Assembly (NCBI RefSeq): GCF_018320785.1
Contig: NC_054873.1
Span: forward strand, 23,526,196 to 23,590,195
DNA: 64,000 nucleotides
Direction of reading: 5' to 3'
From: Cheilinus undulatus
Taxonomy: Eukaryota > Chordata > Actinopteri > Labriformes > Labridae
A model generated the notes under the pieces. It saw only the letters and a program-made list of their open reading frames with translations, did no database searches and was not told the DNA's origin. Position 1 is the first letter of the stretch. Each line of letters opens with the position of its first letter. Shown here in pieces: positions 1-27,672 of this stretch. The position numbers and the translations under genes are program-made.

Positions 1-462
1 AGGAAATTTGTCAAGCTATTAGCAAATGTTAAATGCTTTTTGGTTCTGGCGTAATGGAAAGCAATGTTATACTGCTGGTAATGATGATATTTTTGTGTAT
101 ATCTTTCAAGAACTTTTTTATGATCAATTTTGTTTAATCATCATTGAAACTGTAGGAGAAAATATATTTTATTAATGTGCTTTTTAACTTTTCACTCTTT
201 TGTTAAGTTATACTATGCACACAAGCTGAAATACAAGCACACCCTATGGGCAGGCTTTTATGGAGAGATGTAAGAGTGATGGGCTGCACACAAAAGAGAG
301 TGAGCGCAGGATGGACTTGCTAAATGGAAACCTGGGTTTTAAGGAAGTAAACCAGCATCTCTCCAGTTTCCAATCCAAGTTCCTACAGTCTCTTGAGTTG
401 TTTTTAAATATCGAATTTGAATTTAAAAAATAAAAAGTGAAGGGTAGCCTATTTGAAAATAA
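1..462. other. AT-rich flank, nothing recognised
   Basis: No exon, RNA gene or recognisable repeat was identified here. If the leftward gene that appears to start at 2071 continues, its later exons may lie here or beyond the window edge. I could not find a convincing continuation. Confidence 0.4.
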
Positions 463-1437
463 ACTATATTGCCAAAAGTATTCACTCACCCATCCAATCA
501 CTTCCATGGCCACAAAGTGGTAGGCCAGGTAAAATGACGGGGGTCAGCGGATGCTGAGGTGCATAGTACGTAGAAGTCACCAACTTTCTTCAGAGTCAAT
601 CACTACAGACCTCCAAACTTCATGTGGCCTTCAGATTAGCTCAAGAACAGTGCATAGAGAGCTTCATGGAATGGGTTTCCATGGCTGAGCAGCTGCATCC
701 AAGCCATACATCACCAAGTGTAATGCAAAGCGTGGGATGCAGTGGTGTAAAGCACGCTGCCACTGGACTCTAGAGTAGTGGGGATGTGTTCTCTGGAGTG
801 ACGAATCGCGCTTCTCCATCTGGCAATCTGATGGACGAGTCTGGGTTTGGCGGTTGCCAGGAGAACGGTACTTGTCTGACTGCATTGTGCCAAAGGTCAA
901 GTCTGGTAGAGGGGGGATTATGGTGTGGGGTTGTTTTTCAGGAGCTGGGCTTGGCCCCTTAGTACCAGTGAAAGGAACTCTGAATGCTTCAGCATACCAA
1001 GAGATTTTGGACAATTCCAAACAGTTTGGGGATGACCTCTTCCTGTTCCAACTTGACTGTGCACCAGTGCACAAAGCAAGGTCCATAAAGACATCAATGA
1101 GAGAGTTTGGTGTGGATGAACTTGGCTGGCCTGCACAGAGTCCTGACCTCAACTCGATAGAACACCTTTGGGATGAATTAGAGCGGAGACTGAGAGCCAG
1201 GCCTTCTCGTTCAACATCAGTGTGTGACCTCACAAATGCGCTTCTGGAAGAATGGTCAAAAATTCCCCTAAACACACTGCTTTACCTTGTGGAAAGCTAT
1301 CCAAGAAGAGTTGAAGCTGTTATAGCTGCAAAGGGTGGACCGACTTCATATTAAACCCTATGGATTAAGAATGGGATGTCACTTAAGTTCATATGCCAGT
1401 CAAGGCAATTGAGCAAATACTTTTGGCAATATAATGT
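463..1437 (+). mobile_element. Tc1/mariner-like transposon, inactive copy
   Basis: The left end reads CTATATTGCCAAAAGTATTC (from about 464). The right end, GAATACTTTTGGC-like and finishing near 1436, is its inverted match, so both terminal inverted repeats are present. The inside encodes a Tc1 transposase catalytic domain in the + direction. The element is about 1 kb, shorter than a full-length fish Tc1 (about 1.3-1.6 kb). The region for the N-terminal DNA-binding half is missing between the left terminus and about 600, so this copy cannot move itself. It lies upstream of idh2 and is not part of a host gene. Confidence 0.85.
600..1354 (+). pseudogene. Tc1 transposase remnant (DD34E catalytic domain)
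   Basis: The frame that ends at the TAA closing 1354 reads WSDESRF (first catalytic Asp codon at 800-802), then [10 protein letters not shown], then LDCAPVHKA (second Asp), then [14 protein letters not shown] (catalytic Glu). This is the DDE order of Tc1 transposases. An in-frame TAG at 776-778 breaks the frame just before the first Asp, where related copies have a Gln codon. The N-terminal paired helix-turn-helix region is deleted. The ATG-less open part from about 779 to 1354 is therefore a fossil, not a gene. A family assignment below Tc1 would need a repeat library. Confidence 0.85.
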
Positions 1438-1998
1438 GTTTTAAAATTGTATTATAGAAGAAAATAAATACCAACACCAGGATATAAAAAATCTGACATC
1501 AATTTTAACACTTTATCGGCCCTTTCAAAGACTCTTTCAATATTTTTAAGACCCCATTGCTTCTTTAATTCCTTACCATTTCATTAGCAACAAGTATGAG
1601 CATGTGGTGTAGATAGTATTTGTATTCTTGTATGATAAAGCTTTCTTTGATATGCTAGCAGTGCTAACATTAACATTAACTCCTGTCAGTGTTGTTTATT
1701 AATGCAACAGTCACGATGCTGAAAAAATAGGCTAAACAGAGGAACAAGCCTCTTTAATTCTGCTTTGTTTTTGGCTTGAATGTAGAAACATTCTTAAAAT
1801 TAGTGGAGGACAACCTGAACAAGTTTGATCACGGAGCTTGACCTGAAAAGTCTGATTGTTAATTACCAGCAGCAGCAGGTAGTTAATGTTTAACATACAG
1901 GCAAGTGACCGCTCAAAGAGGTTAAAAGATCTGTCCTCTGCGTTTTACTCAACATTCACTCTCAGAACAATGAATGAAGTGACTACATAATGATTTAC
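1438..1998. other. Non-coding stretch, probable intron of the leftward candidate gene
   Basis: Nothing recognisable was found on either strand. If the exon at 1999-2071 is real, this is the start of its first intron, opening with a GTAAAT donor on the - strand at 1998-1993. Confidence 0.4.
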
Positions 1999-2071
1999 CT
2001 GTAACTGTGACCAGAGCAACAGTTTTAGGGTAGCTGAAAACAAACGACTTAAGGGCTGTCAAGGTCTGCAT
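1999..2071 (-). CDS. Candidate first coding exon of an unidentified gene (partial)
   Basis: On the - strand an ATG at 2071-2069 sits in a good start context (AAG before it). It opens 24 codons plus one base: MQTLTALKSFVFSYPKTVAL, then VTVT and a split codon. The frame runs into an AG|GTAAAT splice donor at 1999/1998. The peptide is basic and hydrophobic without acidic residues, which would suit a mitochondrial or membrane-targeted N-terminus, but I do not recognise the protein. Upstream lie promoter-like motifs. No second exon was found to the left, so the rest of the gene is probably outside the window. A chance open frame cannot be excluded. Confidence 0.42.
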
Positions 2072-2300
2072 CTTCTCTCCACCCCGTAAACTCAAATGGT
2101 TTCTCTGCTGAAGTTCGACTACAGAATTTCTGTTTCAATATGGTCGCTCCTTCGTAATCACGGCAATGTCAAGCAAATTGCTCTGCTTTAAAATGACAGA
2201 TTACATGTCGGTAAGGGTTCATAACGCACAAGCTTACACCAGGAAGTACCGCCTACCGTCATCTGTCGAGGAATCCTATTGGCTGCTCTCGTTGGTGAGC
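2072..2300 (-). promoter_or_regulatory. Candidate promoter of the leftward gene
   Basis: Read on the - strand, this stretch holds a CCAAT box (AGCCAATAGG, about 2284-2275) and an ETS-type ACTTCCTG further downstream. A CpG-richer segment follows and leads into the candidate ATG at 2071. It stands out from the AT-rich flanks. A broad TATA-less start near 2160-2240 is inferred, not shown. Confidence 0.35.
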
Positions 2301-2325
2301 TTTTGATTTTTTTTTCCTCACACGA

Positions 2326-2326
<1 letters not shown>

Positions 2327-2377
<51 letters not shown>

Positions 2378-2391
2378 CAACAACAATAACA
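2327..2391. repeat. (TAA)n microsatellite with CAA tail
   Basis: About 16 uninterrupted TAA units are followed by several CAA units. On the - strand it gives a false polytyrosine frame. Confidence 0.95.
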
Positions 2392-2856
2392 ATATTTTGA
2401 ATTCAATTTTACCTTTATTTAAACCTGTAACTGACTTTAAAAACCTCTTTTACAGGCTTTACAAAGTCATGAAACACACTAGAAAAAATGCAAAAAAAAA
2501 ACAAAACAAAACAAAAAAACATGGGAAAAGTCACTGTATAAGATCTTCAAATAAAAATGTACTTTAAGAAAAATAGTTACATGGCTCGTTCTTTGTGATT
2601 CTTAAAAATCTGCTTAGCAATATCTGTGACTCTGATTTCAACTCTTTTAGGAGAAATCAGTTTTCCTCTGTTTTGATACACTGATATAATACAGAATTAC
2701 TTATTTAATGTTTCTTCTCATGCTTTATATACAGCTCAAAGTGCATACGAATACAGTACAAAAACAAGAGGTACAAAACAGTAAGTAGTCACAAGATGAA
2801 AGATAAAATACGTCATAGGTTAAAATAAAATACTAATTCCCTGAATATTAAGGTTC
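2392..2856. other. A-rich non-coding stretch
   Basis: No gene was seen. It contains a short A/CA-rich tract around 2490-2520. Confidence 0.4.
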
Positions 2857-2882
2857 ATATATATATATATATATATATATAT
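2857..2882. repeat. (AT)n microsatellite
   Basis: Thirteen AT dinucleotides in a row. Confidence 0.95.
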
Positions 2883-3039
2883 GGCTGGGTCAAATGGGGG
2901 GCCCATGGTGGTCAGCAAAATCATGGTCCATTGTAAAGCTGTGAGGACCACATTTTATTTCTTTTACCTGAATAATACCACTCCTATCAAAGCAACACAT
3001 GTTTAAGCTGTAGTCTGCTTTAAAATGTAACCCCCTTTT

Positions 3040-3260
3040 CTCAAAACAGAATTAAAATTGGTTGGAATGGGCAGAAAAGGTAGTGAAACTGGATCAAAAA
3101 GGGGCAGAAAAGTGGGTCAAAAGTGGCACAAAAAGGCAGAAAGTGACAACAATTGGTTTTAACTGGCAAAAACAGGAATGAAAGTAGTCAAAATTAGACT
3201 AAAAAGTGGCACAAGAGGGTCAAAAAAGGCACAAACAAGAAGAAAAATCACACACAAGTG
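3040..3260. repeat. Degenerate tandem repeat of AAAAGTGGCA-like units
   Basis: Short purine-rich units resembling AAAAGTGGCACAAAAAGGCA recur with many mismatches over about 220 bp (for example near 3110, 3125, 3205 and 3225). This is an old, eroded minisatellite. Confidence 0.6.
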
Positions 3261-6200
3261 ATGAAAAGTGATGACGAGACGAGCATCAATGCTACTGATC
3301 ATCACACACATTTTGATACTATCAATAAATCACAACTGGAGAGGGCCCTTTCTCTGGGATTATCAGGGGCCTGGCAAAATCTGTAGGCAGGCTCCTGACA
3401 AATGTGACATATTTATAGACAAACAAAAGAATATTCACTTTTTCATGAGAAGTGATCACGGTTTATCCCAAGCTTTAGTTATTTTTTCCAATATATACAA
3501 TGCAACATGTGTTTTATGCTTGTTTTGGAGTTAAAGAATGGGCTGTATTTGATTTATTTTTATTTCATGCCCTTGTATATTTATTTATGATATTTTAGGA
3601 TGTTTGTTTAGTCTAAAGCTTTGAAAAGTTGAAGAGTAGATCCATGCCTAAAATGTTCTTCAGAGCTTTTGTGAGCTTTGTTTGTATTGATTTCTGTGTT
3701 TCATGTGAACAGAGGGGTGTATTTATATTTTTGTTAATTGTTCCTGCACTTATAGTTATTTGACAACACATTGTATTTTGCCATATTCATATTTATTCAT
3801 ATTCATATTTTTTATGGAGACCACAAAAAAGAAGCTGATCCCACAGTGTGCTGCTACACATACGTACCAATAGTTATATCAGAATTGTCTTAAAAACTCC
3901 TCACGGAGACTTTTAGGATTTTTGAATGATATGCTAGTGTTACAAACTCTCCAGCAGATGTCCCTGTGGGCTCACTAACACACTGTCTGTCTTTTAAGAG
4001 TCCAGCAGATGGTGCTGATACATTACATAAGGCCAAAGACAATGTTTTTTTTTTTTCACCGTGCCAGTCAAGTCTGAGGACACAGGGAAATTGCTTTTTA
4101 TGGCATCAAATTATATCCCCAACTCCTACAAGCAAATTATAATGTGTATCCACTGCTGTAGACAAAGAAGAAACGCAGCAGCAGCACTGAGGCAGCAGTA
4201 ATAACACCCTCATATGTAGATTAAAGCCTGATCAGAGCCACAGCTGAGAAACAGGCTATTGATATGAAACATTTAATCCCTTTCATGCTGTGGAGTGTGG
4301 CATCATGTTATGAGCAGTCATTAAGTGATCCACTTTCTTCTGGTTTCAAACATAATAGAAGAGGCCAGCATAATGAGGTCTGGACAAGGACTACATTAGA
4401 GCTCTGACCTTGGGTTTTTACAAGGTGTCATTTGAGAGCATGAGAGTGAGGTTGCTCTGTGTCTGTGAGGTTTACTTTACATAGCAGAAGTTCAAAGGTT
4501 GCTGAAGAAAGTCAGAGGATTATGTAAGTTTTCTTGTCCACTGTCTGACTGTAGTAACCACATATGAATGCATCTCTCTGTGCATTGAATAAAAACGAAA
4601 CATTACATGGTAAAAAATGACTGACCTTCGCTGACCTTCTCCACAAAGTTATAAAAAAAGGTCAAGGACTGTGACAGCGCATTGAGTTTCTGCCACTCAC
4701 TGTTTATAACTGAATTGCTGTGTATTTACCAGACCTTAGCATGTCTGTATGCAGGCCTCCTATTCTAAAATGAACGAGTACTTCAGAGGTGACCCAAGTG
4801 TCTCTCTAGCTGGCTCAAAACCAAGCTTGTCATGTGACTTCCCATGCTTTCTCCCAGTATGGATACCTTCCCCCTGCTAAAATTAGAGGGCCCTCTGCCG
4901 AGACGTTTTGGAATGTGACTATCCTGTACCCACTGTAAGCAGATGATATGGGATACTAATAATTTCAACATGTATTAAAATCTTCAGTCTTCCTCCTGCT
5001 CCACTGCAAGAATGAATCTGCCTCTATATAACAGAACACATATTTTGTTCGGATGCTTAACTTACAGATTAGCACTAGAACTACAAAGCAGTGTAGATGT
5101 CTAATACATAATTTTTGCATGCTTTTTTATATGATTCTTGAGGAGACGTACATCCACATTGCCGTGTTTTCCCTAAACTAATGTGTTATTTCAGGTGATT
5201 TTCTCAAAATCTTGACATATTTATGTTGTTATGTCATTGTTTTCCTTATCAAAACAAGTTACCTTAATAGATTTCAATTAAATGATTTAAATTAACCCTC
5301 ATGATGGAGAAAGCAGTGTTGTTATAAAAAAAAAAAAAAAAATAGTTATATCAGGGTCTTAAGAAAAAAGACCAGTATAATACAAGAAAGTTGAGTACAA
5401 TTAATGGATGCATCCTCTTGGCCTTCTTTACTTCACAACAACATTTAAGCCGTGCACATTTTAGACTTGCATGGTCAAAGTGGATCCTTACAATCTATTT
5501 ATCTTGATAGTTGTTGCACAATACTCAATAATGGCTTAAACAATGGATTTCTGTACCAGTCTATTATTGCAAACACACATTTCAGTGCACTGATTCATTC
5601 AGAAAGACGTGTTGTTACGCTTTCAAAAGAGGCTTTTCAGGTTTTATTTATTTTGACCTTGCTAATTTTTACACATCCACTAAAGGGAGTAACATGTGAC
5701 CGAGCATGAAAACAAGACGCGTTCATTTAAAACAAGGACAAGTTCCTCCACAAATGAATTGAGCTTTGTTGAAATCGTATGATCCACTGTTTCAGCTTTA
5801 TCTGCATATCTTTGTATCAACAGAGCAGTTTGCAAAGTTCAGTTCAGTTTTGGAAAATCTCCATTTATTTGCTGTCTCTATAGCGTTATCAATTTGCTCA
5901 CTGATTTTATCTAGACCAGTGATACTCAACACTTGAGCCACGTGTCTTTTGTGTAATGACTTGTAGCTCTTTTAAGTCTTACATGGAAAAATAATCCCCC
6001 AGAAACACTATAAAAAATGGCATTTTGACTTCAGAAATGATCCATTGCAAGTCACATCAATCACTTTGAGTCCCATGCTAAAACAGTAGGCTTTAAATGT
6101 TAAATTTCTTTTGTAGATTTCTGTCAGATGTGTGCAAGAGATAACATGCAAGACAGTTTCTCATAACACAAACAACCGTAAATATTGTTATGCATGATTG

Positions 6201-6539
6201 CTTATTTGTAATATTACACATCAGTGATGTTTTGCTGTGTACAGACATGCACCAGATGAGTTAAACTGTTGCTATAGGCCCAGATCTGTCTAAAAGGGGA
6301 ATCAATATGCATCTACCAGAGAGAATGTGTCATTGATTCATTTATTTCTCTTTCTTTTCAAAACATATTTCAACCTTAAAGAGAGATTTAGAATTATTTT
6401 GTCTCTATCAGCTATCCAAAAATCATTTCCTGAGCTTTTGTTTGGAATGCCTTTTTCTCTCACTTCTTTGGGATGAGTAGGACCTATAAGTTTAAACATC
6501 CACCTTGTCTTTGGACAGGAATTTCTAAGAAATGTCTTT
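3261..6539. other. Intergenic DNA, no gene recognised
   Basis: The only frames are short, with no family resemblance or splice context. A poly(A) run is at 5326-5342. Two CCAGCAGATG motifs, at about 3953 and 4003, resemble the CTCF core with one mismatch each. Nothing else is supported. Confidence 0.5.
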
Positions 6540-7080
6540 TCCAAAAATCCACAAAAATTCCCTTAAACATAATTTTAAAGTATCCCATAAAAGGACCCCA
6601 AAATGTCTTCAAACATTTTCAAAATTAACATAAACCCCAAACATTCCAATTAAAAATGTCCAAGTAAATTTCTAAAAGCAAACGCAAAAAAATGAAAGAA
6701 ATAAAAAATAATGATATTTAAAAGAAAAAAAAATATTGGAAAAACTCCCCAAAATCTGAAAATGCATTAGCCAAAATTCCATGGAAATGACAGTAACATG
6801 CATACATTTAAACAAATTCTGTCAGTAAATGTGCTATGTAAATAAAGACATTATTATTTAAAAAAAAATCCCAGAAAAAAAAACAGAAAATTGAAAAGAA
6901 TAATTCTTCAATATTCCCATGAAAATACAACATAAAAAGACAAAACATTCAAAGCAAATGTCTTACATAACTTCCAAAAAAATCTCCAAAATATGCCAAC
7001 ATGTCCCCTAAATTTACATGGATATTCTTGGAAATCTCCCCAAAATATTCATGCAGCATATTCTCCCAACTTTTTACGCA
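6540..7080. repeat. Degenerate A/C-rich repeat tract
   Basis: Units like CCCCAAAATGTC and TCCCATGAAAA recur irregularly (near 6590, 6640, 6745, 6910, 6985 and 7035). The tract is strand-biased (A and C over T and G) and has no meaningful open frame. It appears to be an eroded low-complexity repeat. Confidence 0.5.
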
Positions 7081-7085
7081 ACTTA

Positions 7086-7628
7086 CAGTGCTTAACAAAT
7101 TTATTAGACCACCTGTCATATTTGTCTTAAAGACCATCCAGCATCATGAAGTGCTTTAATACAGACTCTTTCATTTTCAGTGAGCTCTCCAAGCTTTACA
7201 GTTTTGAACAGGAATGAGGGATTTCAAACTGAATTCACCCAAATTTGAGTCGGCTCACTGGGCTTCTCTGAGAAGACAGAAATGAATCAAGCATAACATT
7301 CCACCACTAAAACTCATTTTTCTGTTCAGGAATGCAAGTAAATAACTATAATTTGACATATTAATCAATTAATAATAATGTGCTTCACTATTTTTTCAGG
7401 TTTTTTGTTAATCAGTAAATTTGAAAATTTATGAATAACAATGATAATTATATTTTAGCATTAAAAATATCATTTGGGTTAAAGAGCTTCTACATATTGG
7501 TGTATTAACCATTGCAGAAACATAAAAAATGATTTAATTTAATATCAATGCTGTTAATTTAGGGCAGCTGTGGCATAAACCTTACTTTGGTTAGGGTTAG
7601 GGTGGTCTAATAAATGTGTTAAGCACTG
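7086..7628. mobile_element. Non-autonomous Tc1-derived element (MITE), copy 1
   Basis: The left terminus is CAGTGCTTAACAAATTTATT, and the right terminus (TAAATGTGTTAAGCACTG, ending 7628) is its inverted match. Both are flanked by TA, as expected for Tc1/mariner insertion. It is 543 bp long and has no intact transposase. The inner text GAGCTCTCCAAGC...AACAGGAATG looks like decayed transposase leftovers. A second copy lies in opposite orientation at 54789-55305. Confidence 0.85.
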
Positions 7629-7789
7629 TAGTTAAACTTTATTGGACATTCTGGGCAATTTTCTCAGCAATTCTGACTGCAGACGTTATTTCTATGTTGC
7701 ATAAAAGTCAAACTGAAAAAATATACTCGTAAGTACATGCAGGTTCTTAGGAGGCTACAGCCAGTTAAAAAGAGAGCTCACCCTGCTCT

Positions 7790-8014
7790 GAACCCTCTGT
7801 TGTGTTGAGGCTAGCAGCTGCGCAGTTTAACCGCAGGTTTGTTTCGGTCCCTCCTCCGTGTCTGTGTGACTGACGTAGCATTCAGCGTGTCCCGCCGGGG
7901 AGGGAACAAGGGCGGTGCTGTTACTGCTGCTCTCTATATTGCACTGAGCCTCGGAGCGCCTTTCCCCCTCTTTTGCTCTGAGTTTCGTCGAGTGTCAACC
8001 TCAAATTGGGAGAC
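7790..8014 (+). promoter_or_regulatory. idh2: idh2 promoter and 5' untranslated region
   Basis: GC and CpG content rise sharply here and stay high past exon 1, as in a CpG-rich housekeeping promoter. Visible motifs are TGACGTAG (CREB/ATF-like, 7871-7878), a GC-rich block CCCGCCGGGGAGGG just after it, and a weak TATATT at 7935-7940. The transcription start is probably near 7960-7980, giving a short 5' leader. This is inferred from motif positions only. Confidence 0.6.
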
Positions 8015-25625
<17,611 letters not shown>

Positions 25626-26011
25626 AGGACTTGAAAGAATATAGTTAGCCTGGAGATTGCAATGTCACTCATCTGTTTTTGTACCTCATTTTTAACTTAA
25701 AAGGTCAATAAATCCACTTATTACTGAAGTTTAAAAAAGTACTGTGTGTAGAAATATGTAGTATTCTTTTAGGTTATTAAATGGTTCAACAGCTGTCCTT
25801 CCACCTGATGCCTCCCTAACTATTTGTCCCATTATTTGCAAGGTTTTATTTTTGTAATGTGAAGTACTGTATTCAATTACTGTGTAATGCCTTGGGCAGG
25901 ACTGAAGCCTATGTCAAACATGATTGCCAATAAATCCATTGTTTGACTCACCTTTAATATATTTGTCGCTGTTGATTTACAAGAATGTGACTCATTTGAA
26001 AGGTAAATAAA
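25626..26011 (+). promoter_or_regulatory. idh2: idh2 3' UTR and poly(A) signals
   Basis: AATAAA occurs at 25707-25712, 25929-25934 and 26006-26011. The first gives a 3' UTR of about 100 bp and the others extend it to about 320-400 bp. The third overlaps the opposite-strand signal of znf710. Confidence 0.75.
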
Positions 26012-27502
26012 TTTATTATTATACAGTTTTGTCTGGTACACAACATTGTACATACATTTCTATCCACATTATCTTCACATTGTCTAATACAGAAAGCCAT
26101 TTAGACTAAACATCTTCCCTTTTGTTTCATCACTGAAAAAGTGATGGAGTGAACACAGAAGCTGAAAAACTCACAAAATTGAGCATTTTTATTTTAAATG
26201 CGCTACATAAACATTGCAGGTTGAAACCTTGTTTGCGGGTTACAAGTTTGAAAAGCTAAGCACTGAGAAACTGAATATATTGAGCATTTCCCAAATCATT
26301 TTCCACAAGGTCCGTGGCCCTGTCACATGTTGGGAGGTTGTCGTTCATCACTTGAGAGCAGTGTACAGCATGATGGATGGCACGCTCTTGCAGACACACT
26401 GGGGCACTTAATATTTCTGTCCAAGATTTTGGGGACATTTCTTGTTGAGATTCATCCATAAAAAACAACTGCAATATGGAAACAGGGTTTGCATTGCTTT
26501 TGAAAAATGCTGCAGTCTTGTCTCGTAGAGGCCCGTATAGGATGAGAATGGTGAGATTTGCTGAAAGAGGAGCCATACCAAAGTCTGCAGTAATCTTTTG
26601 AAGTGATCTACAGATGGGTGGGAGGGAAACCTGAATGTAATTTCATGAGGTCTGCGACTGGACCCCAGGAAATCCAATGTCCCAGCTCAACACAACAGCA
26701 AGGAAAGAGACTAAGAGCGCTCCCAGCTGCAGCATTTGATCCAGTTCTTTGGTAAAGGGGTCCTACTGTTGAAATGGGTATTCTGATTTTCTTTTCATTA
26801 GTCTTACAACATTCCACAGAAACAATTACATTCATGGACTAAAGATCAATACGGGGTGATGTTTGTTAATGCAGAAACCTAAAAGTAGATACAGTGGCCC
26901 TCAGTGCTATGCACTGATTATAATACCAGCCAGCATACAAGAGGACTGATGCATTCTGTACAATAATATACAATAAACAGACTGCAAATCCAATGAAACA
27001 GAACTCATTTTGCAGACCTCAAATCTGATTTATCACAGTATAAATCAAGGCTTTGGCAAGTGAGATGAACAGCGACACTTGTTCCCCTCTTTAACCTTTC
27101 ACATTACCCCAACAAATGAGAGAGACTGGGATTGTCTGGATGAGTAAGTGCAGTTTAACATCATTTATGTTTGAAGCAGTTGTGCTTTAACATACGGCTC
27201 ATGATGATGCTCCTGTGGTCAAGCATGACATTATACTCGCATTTATATAGAATTTTTTACTTTAATGCTCCTGTTTAGGACAGTTCACTTTAATATATTA
27301 TCAGTAGATTTGCTGCTTTTTCGAGATGACATGATCATGTGAAACGTAAACATTTCCACAATTTGTTGCAGGATGAGTAATTCCAGTGCATATGAATGTG
27401 CAGTTTTCTGGGTTTTTTCCCAACCTTGAAGAACATCCCAAGCCCACAATCCTCTTTTCATTATTTCACACTTCTATTCAACTTTGGGGTCCTTTAAACA
27501 AT
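26012..27502 (-). promoter_or_regulatory. znf710: znf710 3' UTR and poly(A) signals
   Basis: On the - strand, AATAAA signals lie at 26193-26188 and 26017-26012, giving a 3' UTR of about 1.3-1.5 kb after the stop at 27503. No other gene was seen here. Which signal is used cannot be told from the sequence. Confidence 0.55.
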
Positions 27503-27672
27503 TCATGGGGTGCTGAAGCGCCCTGCGCCCTTTCCATAGGTGTTGTAATACTCCATTTGAGAGACTTTAGCAATGTCTGGAGTGTTGTTGTTGTTAGCCC
27601 GGTTTTCTCGCTCACTGAAATCAAAGCTCTCCTCTTCGAAGTCCTCCTGGCCTTCTGGGTCTTGTTGGGGCT
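27503..27672 (-). CDS. znf710: znf710 coding exon 4 (acidic C-terminus)
   Basis: Residues 603-658 and TGA: EPQQDPEGQEDFEEESFDFS, an Asn run, then MEYYNTYGKGAG. The acceptor is TTGTTCAG. The frame was chosen over the alternative AG two bases on because it gives the acidic ...EDFEE... text known from the family. Confidence 0.93.

Noticed and set aside
664..1275. 203-codon frame on the - strand
   Set aside because: It is the antisense of the Tc1 transposase relic and has no independent support.
2188..2406. Polytyrosine-rich frame on the - strand
   Set aside because: It is produced by the (TAA)n microsatellite.
7590..7605. GGTTAGGGTTAGGG telomere-like text
   Set aside because: Only two units, lying inside a MITE; not a telomeric array.
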